Source of the DNA: Protoeuglena noctilucae | Lineage: Eukaryota > Chlorophyta > Pedinophyceae > Marsupiomonadales > Marsupiomonadaceae | Direction of reading: 5' to 3' | NCBI GenBank assembly: GCA_958009085.1 | Contig: OY253670.1 | Location: forward strand, 124,001-188,000 | Length of the DNA stretch: 64,000 nucleotides | Shown: positions 31,501 to 42,599 of the stretch, piece after piece | How positions within the stretch are numbered: position 1 is the first letter of the stretch | Layout: every line of letters starts with the position of its first letter | Translations under genes and position numbers: made by a program | Notes under the pieces: generated by a model | What the model saw: only the letters and a program-made list of their open reading frames with translations | Told to the model about the DNA's origin: nothing | The model's database searches: none

Positions 31501-33746
31501 CAGCAGCGCCACCCACGTGTCTAGGGCATTCTGGAGGCCCGTGTGCGCCAGCGACTCCTGCTGAGAGTCGTCCAGGCCGCCCTCGCGGGCCAGCGCCAGC
31601 GTGATGTCCCGCAGAAGCCCTACTGCAGCGAGGGACATCACGAGGGGCGTCGGTGTGCGAGAGAGCGGGAGGCAGGCAGCTGCATTGTGAGAGAGGGAAA
31701 GAAGCGGGGCAGGAGCAACGCAGGAGTTGTGGCGGGGTCCCCGCTGTTGCGAATGTCGCAGGCATGGGTGGCTGCAATGCTCCCTCACCCAGCCCTCGAG
31801 GCAGGCGGTCCCCTTGGACCATCGACGCAGCTCTCTCCATCTCATCCGGGCGCATCACGAGGCTCAGTTGCAGCTGCAGGGAAAAGAACATGACTGGAGT
31901 TGCCTGCCTCGGCAACGCTGTTGCGTACCGCATGCCCCGCTGCTGTCCCCAGCCCCATGCATGTCACAGCGCGTTATAGTCGAATGCTGCTCTGCCCCGC
32001 AACTCACCAGGACAAAGGTGACGGACCGCACGGCCAGCTCCGCGGCGAGGTTGCCCCGGAGTGCCGCCCCGACAGACCACTCGAGGGGCCACGCAACGGC
32101 GAGGGACGCGGAGATCACCCAGGCGGCGTGGGTGGCCCGGGACGCACCCGCATCGTCGTTGGGGAACACGTCACCTGTCAAGACGGCCAGCTGCGGGGGA
32201 CGCCTGGGACAGACGATCGCATCGCAAGCGAACGGCGGCACGATCACCCACATGCCTTCCCAGGTCATCTCACTCCTCTGCACCCTCGCCCTCTACTAGA
32301 CCCAAAGCACTCGCCTGCGCAATGACCTCCAGGCCTTGTGAGAGTACGTCCAGGCTGCGGGGTTGCTGAGCCCCCTGCCCCGTCGACCCTCGCCAGCCCC
32401 CCACGGCCCACAGGCACGCATCCACGATCCACGCGAGGTTGCCCTTGTCGAGCAGCGTCCCGCGCCACGCGGGTCCCGGCTCCACGGTGGCCGGGTCGAC
32501 CCCCGCGCGCAGGGACGGAGGCACGGGAGTGTCGATGGGCGCGTGGCGGAAGTCCCACGACAGGCAGGCGGAGAGCAGGTCGAGCGCCGCCTGCGAAACG
32601 CCGAGACGCTTCGAGTCCGTGCGCGCAGGGGAGCCTCGCTTGCCTGGCACGGCTGCCGGCCGTTGAGGTGCCGGTGGGGGCAACCCAAGCCCACTCGCCT
32701 GGCACACTCGCGTGGCCTCGTCGGCGGGCAGCGCCCCCACAGCGGCGCCCCCGGCCTGCAGCCCCGATTGGAAAAACTCCAGGAGTAGGGTTTCCCCCAG
32801 GGACCTGCAACAACGCTCGTGGAACTCCAGGGGCATACCCAGGCGGGAGGAGGTGGTGGGGGCGAACTCCACGACCTGGGGCGGGGAGGGAGGCGGGGAT
32901 CGAAGCGAAGCGAGAACAGCTCGTGACATGATGCGGCGGGCTGGGGCTTTAAGTGGCGCCGAGGCTGTCTGGCTCGGTCGACTGCGGCCACCCACCAGGG
33001 CCCGCATGACCCCCAGGGCGACGAGCTGGCCGGGGCAGTCCCGGCGCTCGCGCAGCGACTGGAGGAAGGCGGCGTGGTCCGAGGGGGGCCTGACGAGCCA
33101 GCCGCGCTTGGTGAGTACGGCCACCACCCGGAAGGCCGCCTCCCGCACGGGACGCACGTGCTCGACGGCGCCGGCCAGACTCGCCAAGACGGAGGCCACG
33201 AGGCTCGCGGGGTCGAACCCAGGCACCGCCCAGTCCCGGAGCGCACACGCCTGTGAGATCGGGGTGCGTGGAGGGGCGCTTTGGAGGCAAAATTGCCACT
33301 GCCGTGTTTGCACAGAGCGGCGCACGGTGCGATAGTCTCGCTGTAGCAGTCGTGCGACAGCGGAGGCAGAAGCATCAATCGCCTGGCAGCCCCCGTGCGC
33401 ACCTGGATCGTGTGCAGCGCCTGGAGCTGGGCAGCAGGAGACTGGGAGTGGGCGAGGATGACGTTGCACACTTCGTAAGGGTCGGGCATCGCGCGGAAGG
33501 CCATCTGCGCGCCAGGGAGCGCGCGGGAGGTTCCCGAGCACAAACCAGGACCCCGAGCACAAACCAGCGCGATTCTCGAGCAATGCCGCGCTCCCTCAGC
33601 GCCGGAAGCATCTGGAGACACAGCAGCAATGTATGCTCAGAGCATCGTCGCACCAGCGTGCTCTCCCCGTCCCTGACAGTGCGTGGGTCCTCCAGGAGGC
33701 GGCAAGCATGCTCGACCGCCTCCATCTGCGCGCGCAGCCTCTCCAT
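28505..33746 (-). CDS. XPO4: Exportin-4 (importin-beta family)
   Basis: Nuclear export receptor built of HEAT repeats. The N-terminal exon starts at 33746 (MERLRAQMEAVEHACRLLED) and continues MAFRAMPDPYEVCNVILAHS, then QSPAAQLQALHTIQ, matching the start of the exportin-4 family ('QPY..C..IL..S....A.FQA...I'). Next come VREAAFRVVAVLTKRGWLVR, VVEFAPTTSSRLGMPLEFHE (family 'EF..SSR.S..GL...FH'), and AALDLLSACLSWDFRHAPID ('LL..LLSWDF' signature). The rest is long helical sequence; the last exon ends FRKAFVHFCSTARGALRVC before TGA at 28505. There are many exons. At least three introns have GC donors: after RVCQ (GC at 32698-32697), after EVIAQ (32314-32313) and after LVDQK (31422-31421). An acidic stretch (EAFDDEDDHDAEGD) lies mid-protein. 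Confidence 0.85.
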
Positions 33747-34682
33747 CTGGCCACGGCGCTAGATCCCCAGTCCTAAGGCAGCATCATGGCCGCACGCCGG
33801 CAGGCAGAAGGGCAGCTGCTGGTGAGATGTCAGCCCACGCCTCATATGCGTGGGTAGATCTTCGCTTCGCTCGCTCCAAGCGATTGATATATATACGAGC
33901 TAAGGGCCTGAAGCAATTGCACGCGCTGCCTGTGACCCAGACAGGTGTATCTTGGCCTACGTTCGCGGGGTTTGGCCAGTGACGGCTGCCGGGTCGTGAA
34001 TTTGGCGGCTGGCGCTGTGGACGAGGCATGTAAGCTTTTTCTTTACAAATACGCGACGAAGAAGAGTGTGATTAAGCCGCCAGGCGTTTTGATGTTTTCT
34101 TGAAACGGCGGGCACTGGTATCGTTGACCCCCGATGGGGCCCAGGGCGTCTGTCAGCTCGTCACATAGAGCTTTGTTTAACGCCGATCCGGACGCGTGAC
34201 ATGCGCTGCGCCCGAGGTGGGGCGTGCGCCTCCCCCCGCTCCAAAGGCGCAGAGGCGTGACCGATTTCCCCACCCCCTCGACGGGCAAGGTGAGACGCAT
34301 GCGTCAGCCGCAGGCGGCCCAGCGCTTTGCCTGTTTGCGAGCTGCAAGGGCGCCGTTGCACACTCGCATGCGGTGTGCCCGCAAACGCGGCTGTCGTCTC
34401 ACGAACACCGCCGCGACATGCGATTTCCGGTCACCTTTGAGACGTCGTCGTATCGCGCCCCGCACAGTCGCCCCGGGCGGCTCCTCGCGCCCCGCAGCAT
34501 GACGCGGTGGAAATTGGAAGGCCCGCTGCGCGCGGGCCGTCCCGACAGCGCGATCTCGGGCCTTTGTTTCGGTCTTGCAGGACTGATTGTGTCGCGGGGA
34601 GCGTCCGGCGGCGAATCTTGGCCGCCCAGACGAATCATCGAGGGTCATCTCCCGTGGGCGGCCACCGCGCCGCGCTGAGGCG
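33747..34682. other. Head-to-head intergenic region
   Basis: About 940 bases between exportin-4 and the large kinase gene. The part at 33860-34110 is markedly richer in A and T than the rest of the window. Open frames such as one on the minus strand ending near 34043 show no known motif. Confidence 0.45.
33886..33896 (-). promoter_or_regulatory. TATA-like run upstream of exportin-4
   Basis: ATATATATA in an otherwise GC-rich window, about 140 bases upstream of the exportin-4 start codon when read on the minus strand. A core promoter element is an inference from position and composition only. Confidence 0.25.
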
Positions 34683-37600
34683 ATGAATCAGGGTTCCGCA
34701 GAACTCGCTGCATCCCTAGCAAGTCTTTCCCCGGGAACCCGCAGCTTCCTGGGGCTCACCAGGCGAGCCCGCAGGCCATGCAGCACTACCCTCCCCTCTC
34801 TTTCGGCCCATACGCGACACGGAACCCCCTTTCGCGCCCTCAGCCCGCAAGACTGCGCGTCACAGGCCGCGCTTCTTGCTTCCGTCCTGTCCCCCGAGGG
34901 CCGGGCGTCCCTCCTGGACCTGCGTGGCATCAGCGAGCCTTTCTTTGTCGCCTTGTCCAAGCTCCTTGTCTCCCGCACCGTCACCCTGGAGCAGGTCCTC
35001 GATCTCGACTATGTCGGGCTCCTAGAAATCGTGTCCCAGGCGCCGCCAGACCAGCAACTCCCGCTCCTGGAGAGCACGCTCCGGAGGGTTGGTCAGGCGC
35101 AGCCCGGTCGCGGCAAATCGACATACCGTGCTGCAGCACGCACGCCGACATACGCGATCGCTCGCGCGTGACCCGTGCGTGTCGCTACGGCCGCCACTGC
35201 CCCACGTCCTGCCACCCCTGCCTGGTCCACCCCCCCCAGGTCTGCCGTCTCTGCCTCCCCGTCCCCCTCCCCGCCCCCCGCGCGTCCCAGCGCGCGCCCG
35301 CCCGCCCTGTCTGCGGCGGAGCGCCTGTCCTCCCTCCAAGTTTCCGGCAACGGCCCCGTCGCCTCCCCCGCGCGGTGGGCGCGGTCCGAGACCTCCCAGT
35401 CATGGAGGAATAGCCCCCAGTCCACGTCCCCCATTGCCGCGAGCGCCCTGCCGCAATGGGGCGCCGTGGGGTCCCCGGCCTCCGCGGCATTCGCCACGCC
35501 CACAGGTGTGAGGGTGCTGTGCATGGGCATGGATGTGAAGCTGAGACACGGGAGCAAACATAGGGTAGGTGTTTGGCGGGTGCATCGGCACGGCTACTGC
35601 ATGGACACTCAACTTATCCACTCCTCGACTCCCGCAGGCACCCGCCCTGGATCCCCAGAGCTGGGGGCCACCCCCGGCAGCAACGCCGTCACGCAGTGGC
35701 GGCCGACCCCCACGTCCACGCCCACCCCTGCTGCGGGCCCCATGGCGCCGCCGTCGGGATGGAAGGCCCCTGCGCGGGGGATGGACGGACTGCATGCGGG
35801 CGTCCCGGGTGGCGCCCCGACCCTCGCGAATGGGTTCCGGAGTTATGACGGGCAGCTGGCGGGTGAGGGCGGATAAAGAGGGTCGCGAGACGCGCAGACG
35901 AGATGCATAAAGAGATATGGATCCCTGTCCCGAGCGCTGCGTGTAGTTGGGAAGGGCGGCCTGCGCGGCATGCCATGCAGCTGTGACCCACGTGCCCTTT
36001 TGCTGTCGACAGGGTGCCGGACACCCGATGCGGCGGGCGGCTTTACGCCCGGCGGTCCCCGGCGGGACTCTGCGGGATGGAAGACGGCGGCCAGCCTCAA
36101 CGGAGCCTTGGGCAGGGACAGCGGGGGCGTGGCCACCCCGGGGCAGGCGTCGCTGTCACGGAGCGGGTCGGACCACAGCGGCCCGGGGTCCATGCGCAAG
36201 CAGGACGCGGTGCTAAATAGGTGAGTCAAGGGTGCCTGTGGGGGCTTTTCCTTGCACTGGAGCGTGCAGTGGGTGTGCGGCGGCAAGGCGGGAGTGCGCA
36301 CGCTGTCGCTGGACGCGACTTTGATCAATGTAAACAGCGCTGTTCATCTCATCGCTCTCACCCCTGCCGTGCCTGCCCCGCAGCTTCCCCCTGATCCTGA
36401 CTGGCACCAACACGTCAGAACTGTCGGGGTGGAACCCCGCCTCCACGTCCCCCGGGGGAGGGGCCAAGGCTCCCGGTAATCGCTGGTCTAACCTCTCGGA
36501 ATCTGGCCCGGGGCCCGCGAGCGCCGGGCAGAGGGCGCCGTGGCCTGCCCAGGGCCCTGAGTGGGGAGGGACCCTCGCTGTGCCCAGCCCAGGGGGGGCG
36601 GGCACGCCGCCTCCGGAGCTGGCGGCGGCGGCGCAGCATGCTCTGGCCCGGGTGCAGGCGGGGGCGGGACCCGCGAGGCCCTCGGAGGCGAGCGTGTCGG
36701 GAGGGGAGCTTGGGGAGGGCGGCGCAGGCGCAGGGGCGCGTGTGAGCCGGGGGTGGCGTCCCGGGGATGCCACGCCGCCGATGCGGGGGTCGACGGAAGT
36801 GCGGCGGGAGAAGGCGTGGCTGGCGGAGATCGAGGTGAGGGGGCAAGGGGTGCAGGCGGTGTGGATGGGCCGAGGCACTCCCGGTCACAGTATGGCTGCC
36901 GCTCTGCAGCCACTCGACGTTGCCATGTTTCGTTGATTGCAGGACATGCAGGGGCAGATTATGAACATCACCCAGGCGCCCTGGGTCGGGTCTCTTCACG
37001 CGTCGGCCAACCGTGCGGTGGAGGAGCTGCTGCAGGAGTCAGGGAAGAAGCTGCGCGCCCTGTGCCGGCTTCCCGAGGTGAGATTGACAAACGTCCATGA
37101 AGCACACACTAGAGGTACATGCAAGAGGCGTTGCTGTGGGTCCGAACGCAACCCCACCCGGTCGTCGCACTCACGCCCACCCTCTCCTGTGCCCCATTAG
37201 AGCATCGCCAGGGCCGCGCTTTCCAAAGAAGACTTTGAGGCGCTCCTCACGTGGTCCATGGACCTGAGTGTCCCCGAACTGACTGCCATTGGGGACTGGC
37301 TCTCGGACCCCACCACCCCCGTGCCCCTCCGCGCGCTCCTCTGCCTGCCGTCGTCAGCATTCTGGAAGTGCGCCACCGCCGACGACGTACGCGTGGCCGC
37401 GCAGCCACTCGCCAGGCTGCCGGGGAAGCTGCTGCAGGCGAGTGTGTGGGACAGGGCGAGGCGAGGCAGCGTGCAGCTGCAGGTTGGAAATCGTGTTGCG
37501 GAGAAGCGTGACTTGCACAGCAAACATGGGTCGAGTCTCACCAGTCGCCTTCGCACGGTGTTGGGGCAGGACCCACGACGAAAGGGCGAAATGGGCAAAA

Positions 37601-40083
37601 TGGCGACAGTCTTACCTCACGCCCCGCCCTGCCCTCGCCCATCGCAGATCGGCCGCAAGGACGCCCACTTCAAGCAGGTGCTCGCGTGGACCTCCAAGTC
37701 TGCCACGGCGGCCAACGTGCTCCAGGCAGTGCTGAACCCCCTGGATGTCGCCTCGGGGGGCCTTGTGCTGGACACAGTGGCGGCACTGCCCCCGGCCATG
37801 CTGGCCAAGGTCCACAGGTGTGAGGGCGCAATGCTACCGCAATACAGAGCAGTGCAGAGCTGGGCATGGTGTGCATGCAGGCACGGGGACGAAGGCTACC
37901 TGGCCCGGATGGGTACAAGAATGCTTTCATCGACGGTCGTTGACGCGCGCGCCGCCCTACCTAGCTGTGCGCGACGCCCGCCCTGCTGCGTCGTCCCCGC
38001 AGCCCCCAGGAGCTCGACTTCGTGGTCAAGTGGTTCAACCGCGCCCCCGAGAGCGTGGCGGCCGTGGCCAAGTTCATCGAGAGCAACCCCACGCTCAGCC
38101 TGCCCCAGGTCTCGCGCGCTCCCCTGGCCATCCTGTCCAAGTGCACCAAGCAGGAGCACGTCGACTGGCTCTTCCGATCCACCAAGGCGGGTTGTGGGGG
38201 GTCGTGCGAAAGCCCAGAGCAGCGCGCATTGCGCCGCGTGGGTCGCCCGCACACTCGCTCACCTACCACCACACCTGCTCATCCACCACGCCTGCCGGCA
38301 GACAGAGTCTCTATTTCTCCTCAACTATGACGCTTTCCGCCCCGCCCCCAGGTCGTGTCCTCCAACCGAGAGATGCTCAACATCGCGACCGTGATGCTCG
38401 ACCAGAAAGTCTTGGACCTCGACACCTTCTCCCTCATACCCCTAAGCGTCCTGGCCGAAGTGCGCACCGTGGAGCAGATGCACATCGTCGTGCGACTCGC
38501 CCCGCTCCTGGGCGAGATGTACGTGCCGCTCCACAAGCTCAGCCCGGAGAAGACCTGGCGTAGGCCCACACAGGTGGGGAGCCCGGCATGCATGCCCCCG
38601 CCCACCCGCTGCCTCCACGCCACCCGTGAACCAGTCCTCCTCACCACCCTAGCACCGCCCATCATCGACCCGACCCACGTAACTCACTTCGCGGTGAGGC
38701 CGCGGGGGGGTGCTGGAGTTACTGCCGAGATGTCTTCGTCTCTCTTCTCCCAGGGCGAGTTCGGCGCCATCTTCCAGGCGGAGATGGCGGGCGCCGCCGT
38801 GGCCTGCAAGCTCCCCTTTAAGGTTGATGACTGGTTGGACTTGACGATCCAGGAGATCCTGACTCTGGGCAAGCTGCCGCCCCACCCGGCCATCGTGCCG
38901 CTCTACGGCATCACCCTCAAGCTGCACCGGGGGGACATCGACCTCTTTCTGCTCATGGAGGTGAGGAGGGACAGAGAACGCACGGTTGGATGATGACCGG
39001 TATGTTTGACACACACGGAACGTGGCTTCTGCGCGCTATGGAGCCACGAGAAATGTGCCATCAAGGTTCCTCGCGCAATGACGTCATCGCCCACGTGGCG
39101 TGGCATGGCCAGCGGGTCTCTGAAGCTGAGCGCGTGACATTCACCCCCCGGTCCTTCCCGCCTCGCAGTTCTGTCCCCAGGGCAACGCGGCCCGCTTCCT
39201 GGCCCCCGTCAACGCCACGAACGGCACCTGGGTGGACCGCTTCGCCGTGCTGCTGAGCGTGGCGGAGGGCATGGCCCACATGCACAACCACAACCCGCCC
39301 ATCGTGCACCGGGACCTGAAGCCCGAGAACGTGCTCCTTAAGGAGCGGCCCAAGAAGGTCCAGGACGGCGGGAAGTGGCAGGGCGTCATCACCGACTTCG
39401 GCCTCGCGCGGCTCAAGCAGGGGGAGGTGCTCAAGACCAAAGTCGCGGGAACGGACCGGTGCGGGCGCGGCATCGATGGTCCGCCGCCTGTGTGCACGAG
39501 ACACGCACGCGCGCACTCTGTCGGAGCGGCACACGATGCCGGGCGATTCGTTTAGATACATGAATGATCCTCGCCTGACGCAGGTACATGGCCCCCGAGT
39601 GCTTCCTTCCTCAGAACGAGGGCGGCGGCGTCAGTGAGCCCGCCGATGTCTTTTCGTTTGGGATGGTGTGCTGGGCCATCCTGACGGGCAAGCTGCCCTT
39701 CGAGGGGACCATCTCCGACGACTCGGAGAAGGGGTGGATCGAGGCAAGGGGCGGCGGGGGAGCTGGCGGCAGGGTAGACGAGGTGTGAGGTGGGGCGGTC
39801 CGACAACGCACGCCAAGTTTCGCCGCAGGTGTTCAAGCTGGTGGTGGAGGAGGGCAAGCGGCCCGACGAGTTCTCCCCGTGGCCCAAGCAAGTGCCCCCG
39901 GAGGTGCGGGAGCTGGTGCGGCAGTGCTGGGCCCAGAAGCGCCAGGCCCGGCCGACCTTCAACGACATCTGCCACGACCTGCACCAGCTGACGCGGCACT
40001 ACCGGCTCTGCGGGCCGGACGCCAAGGAGCCGAGGTCCAGCGCCCCGGACAAGGGCGGGAAGCGCGGGGGCTTCCTCGGGTAG
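34683..40083 (+). CDS. Large Ser/Thr kinase with novel helical repeats
   Basis: A multi-exon gene of roughly 1,100 codons. The N-terminal helical part (MNQGSAELAASLASLSPGTR ... LEQVLDLDYVGLLEIVSQA) is followed by a long low-complexity region rich in Pro, Ser, Gly and Ala (about 35.2-36.8 kb). A helical region of repeated units follows (37.2-38.55 kb). The C-terminal kinase begins GEFGAIFQAEMAGAAVACKL, with catalytic loop PIVHRDLKPENVLLKE, ITDFGLARLKQGE (DFG), RYMAPECF, ADVFSFGMVCWAILTGKLPF and RELVRQCWAQKRQARPTFND. This 'CW....RPTF..I' ending fits TKL-type kinases. Key catalytic residues are present, so activity is expected. Three probable GC-donor introns: after GKLLQ (37438), RSTK (38187) and GWIE (39744). 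The low-complexity exons are placed with less certainty. The protein ends KGGKRGGFLG and TAG. Confidence 0.8.
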
Positions 40084-40568
40084 GGCATATCCCTGCCTCT
40101 GCGTTCGTAGACAGGCCGGCGACATGCGCCCGCCTTGCTAGGCACATTCCTCTTTTCCCCCCGCTGTTGTCGAGTCCCAGTTGTGATCCGCGGTGCGTGA
40201 TCCATACCGACGAGCCTTTTTGCGTCTTCTTCACGCCGGCCCCGCGGTTGCTCTGCAGCATACCGAGCAAATCCGTCCGCTACGCTTTGGACGCGCCCTG
40301 GCCGCCTCGTGGAATGATGTATGAGTACAACTCCTGACAGAGGAGTTACATCACCCTCGCCACCCTGGTCACATAGAAGAGAAAAAAGAGATGTGCTGCA
40401 GCGCTGGTACACGGGCACGGGGCGCGGGTTGATATGGTCTGCAAGGCGGTGTGACGACCTCGACATGTGCACTCATCGACATATACGGCACCTGGCTGAC
40501 ACTGCGACGCTCCTCTGCAGCTCCGAGTGCGATCCCTATCCTTGTGCTGACCTGGAGGGGCGTGGGGG
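40084..40568. other. Intergenic, no gene seen
   Basis: Spacer between the kinase stop and the SNARE start, both on the plus strand. It should contain the SNARE promoter. No coding signal is recognised. Confidence 0.4.
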
Positions 40569-41708
40569 ATGGCGGCGACCTCGCGGGCCTCCGGGGGTCT
40601 GGTGTACGCCTTGATAGCGAGGGGCACGGCTGTGCTGGCGGAACATGGGGTCCCAGGCTGCCCGGCCAACGCCGGTAAGCGCAGCCAGGGTTTGGCCTCC
40701 CTGCGGCCGCGCGCGCAGTCCGCGAGGTCGCGATGCAGCGTCCACGCTTTTTTTGTATCCATCCCTGCCATGATAGAGTTTCTGCCGGCTTTCCGAAGCC
40801 CCTGTGCTGCGCGGGCCCCCCGAGGGGACGCTGCTCACGGACTGCCCACGCAGGCGCGACTTCGCAGCAGATCCTCGCGCAGCTGTCCTCGTCGGACACT
40901 CGAGTGACCTATGCGCAGCTCTCGTACGTCTTCAGGCAAGTTTCACCGCCCGCGCGCCCCGCCTTGGTCACCCAGTGCATTTTAAGGCTTCCCGCGGGGC
41001 CCCCGCCGACCAGCGTCCCCCCGACCGTCACCGCAGCATCCGTCAAGAGAATGGGATGGTGTTCCTGTGCATGGCCCAGGGACAGCAGCCCCAGGGCCGC
41101 AGCGTGGCGTTCGCGTTCCTGGAGGACATCAAGGCACGGCCCACGCTGCCGCGCAGCGCGCGCTCCAGCGCCGTTTCCCGGCCCATAACAAACGGTGCTC
41201 GCGTGCGCTACACAGGAGCGCTTCTTCCAGCAGCACTCCCACCACATGGCGTCCGTGCCGCCCTACAGCCTCACAAGCGAGCTGGGCCCGGTCCTGGCGG
41301 AGCGCATGGCGCACTACTCCAACGCGGCCGAGGCCGACGCGCTGCAGAAGGTCAAGGCCGACCTGGATCACGTGCGGTCCATCATGCTGGACAACGTGGA
41401 CCGGGTGCTGGAGCGGGGAGAGCGCATCGACACCCTCGTGTCCAAGGCAGACCACCTGTCCTTCGACGCCATGAACTTCAGGCGAGCGACGCGACGCGAC
41501 GCCGATGCCGATGCTAGCGCCTGGCTGGGAGGGGGCCACGAGAACGGTCGCAACGGTTGCGACTGCCCGCAGGACCGAGGCCCGGCGGCTCCGCCGGACC
41601 ATGCAGTGGCGCCAAATCCGCTACATCATCATCCTGTGCGTCGGCGGCACCTTCCTCCTGTACCTCTTGCTGGCCCTGATTTGCGGGTGGGGCTTCGGCC
41701 GCTGCTGA
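40569..41708 (+). CDS. VAMP7-type longin R-SNARE
   Basis: Vesicle SNARE for membrane fusion. Exons: 40569-40674, 40854-40935, 41038-41133, 41216-41481 and 41573-41708. The longin domain starts LVYALIARGTAVLAEHGVP and continues SQQILAQLSSSDTRVTYAQL then SYVFSIRQENGMVFLCMAQG and VAFAFLEDIK. The SNARE motif is DALQKVKADLDHVRSIMLDN then VDRVLERGERIDTLVSKADH, with the conserved zero-layer Arg in VLERGER. It is followed by ARRLRRTMQWRQIRY and a C-terminal anchor (IIILCVGGTFLLYLLLALIC). Three of its four introns have GC donors: 40936 (CAG|GCAAGT), 41134 (AAG|GCACGG) and 41482 (CAG|GCGAGC). With these splices the protein aligns to plant VAMP72 proteins with no gap in the longin domain. The last position of exon 3 is the least certain. 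Confidence 0.93.
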
Positions 41709-41775
41709 GAGGGCGGAGGGGCAGGACATGAGAGCTCAACCTCCATGTGAATTACAGTCCGACTTCGTTTCAACG

Positions 41776-42307
41776 TCACTCGCGTTCGACTTCGATAGTC
41801 GCTTTGAGTCCCTCCTCGACCACGCGCAGCAGCAGGTCGATGTTGGGGTGCGAGCCGGGCGCGCCCTTCGCCTCTGCGACGTACTCGTCGTACCTGCGGC
41901 CATCATGACAATCGTACCTTTTTGTCAATCGTCTACTTAAGTCCCTGGACGTCTGCAATCGAGGCCCTGAGACCGCACCAGAGCAGCGCCTCCCGGGCCC
42001 CCGTGGCGTCCAGCCGCCCGCCGTGCCGAAGGCCGATGGCGTGGTAAATCGCGACGCTTGCGGCCTTCCCGGGCTTGTTCTCAATGCTCCAATCCAGCTC
42101 GGGGATCTGTGCGGGGCGAAAAGGCCAATAAGAGCTGCATACCGATGGACAGCCCGACGGAGAGGTGCCAAGCGCGCCGCCACTCGCCCGAATACGCTTG
42201 ACGTCCGCCACTGATGGGAGCTGAGCGACGTTTTCCTTCATCGCGCGTGTCGATAGCTGACGATACCTCCCCGACGCGGCATATGCTGCCCACGCTCGCA
42301 GCTGCAT
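41776..42307 (-). CDS. Small mitochondrial-looking protein, unknown
   Basis: Three exons give about 135 residues. The N-terminus MQLRAWAAYAASGRYRQLST then RAMKENVAQLPSVADVKRIR resembles a mitochondrial presequence (Arg/Ala-rich, no acidic residues at first). It joins to IPELDWSIENKPGKAASVAI, RHGGRLDATGAREALLWCGL and, after a short intron (donor AA|GTAGAC), YDEYVAEAKGAPGSHPNIDL ending ATIEVERE. The first join uses a probable GC donor (CGG|GCGAGT, GC at 42187-42186) and acceptor CACAG. A GT site a little further on would leave a very short intron. The size and charge suggest a respiratory-chain or ATP-synthase accessory subunit, but this is a guess. Confidence 0.5.
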
Positions 42308-42599
42308 CTTGGGGAGCCCTGGTCACGCGATGCTATGTAGACGCCAATCAGGGTGTCCAGCAAGGGTGAATTATGACGGATGCGCGCCTGGCAGGGGGCC
42401 GCTGATCATGGCGCAACGAAACGAGCTGTCAGTGTGCATGAAACGCTGCCCCAACATTCAATGCGCTTGAAATGCTGATTGAGGCATATGAAGACAGGGC
42501 CAGATCACGGACGTGCGGCCACAGCAGTAGGGAGACGGGGCTGGCACGCCAGGGCACAGATATCGTAACGAGAGGCACTACACTCCCTGCCAACCTTTC

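Noticed and set aside
32296-33621. 441-codon minus-strand open frame
   Set aside because: It overlaps exportin-4 in another frame. Only short parts near its start match exportin-4; the rest is Arg/Ser/Pro-rich noise.
34043-34300. Minus-strand open frame ending TPGGLITLFFVAYL
   Set aside because: It lies in an AT-richer spacer, has no start or splice context, and is not similar to any family I know.
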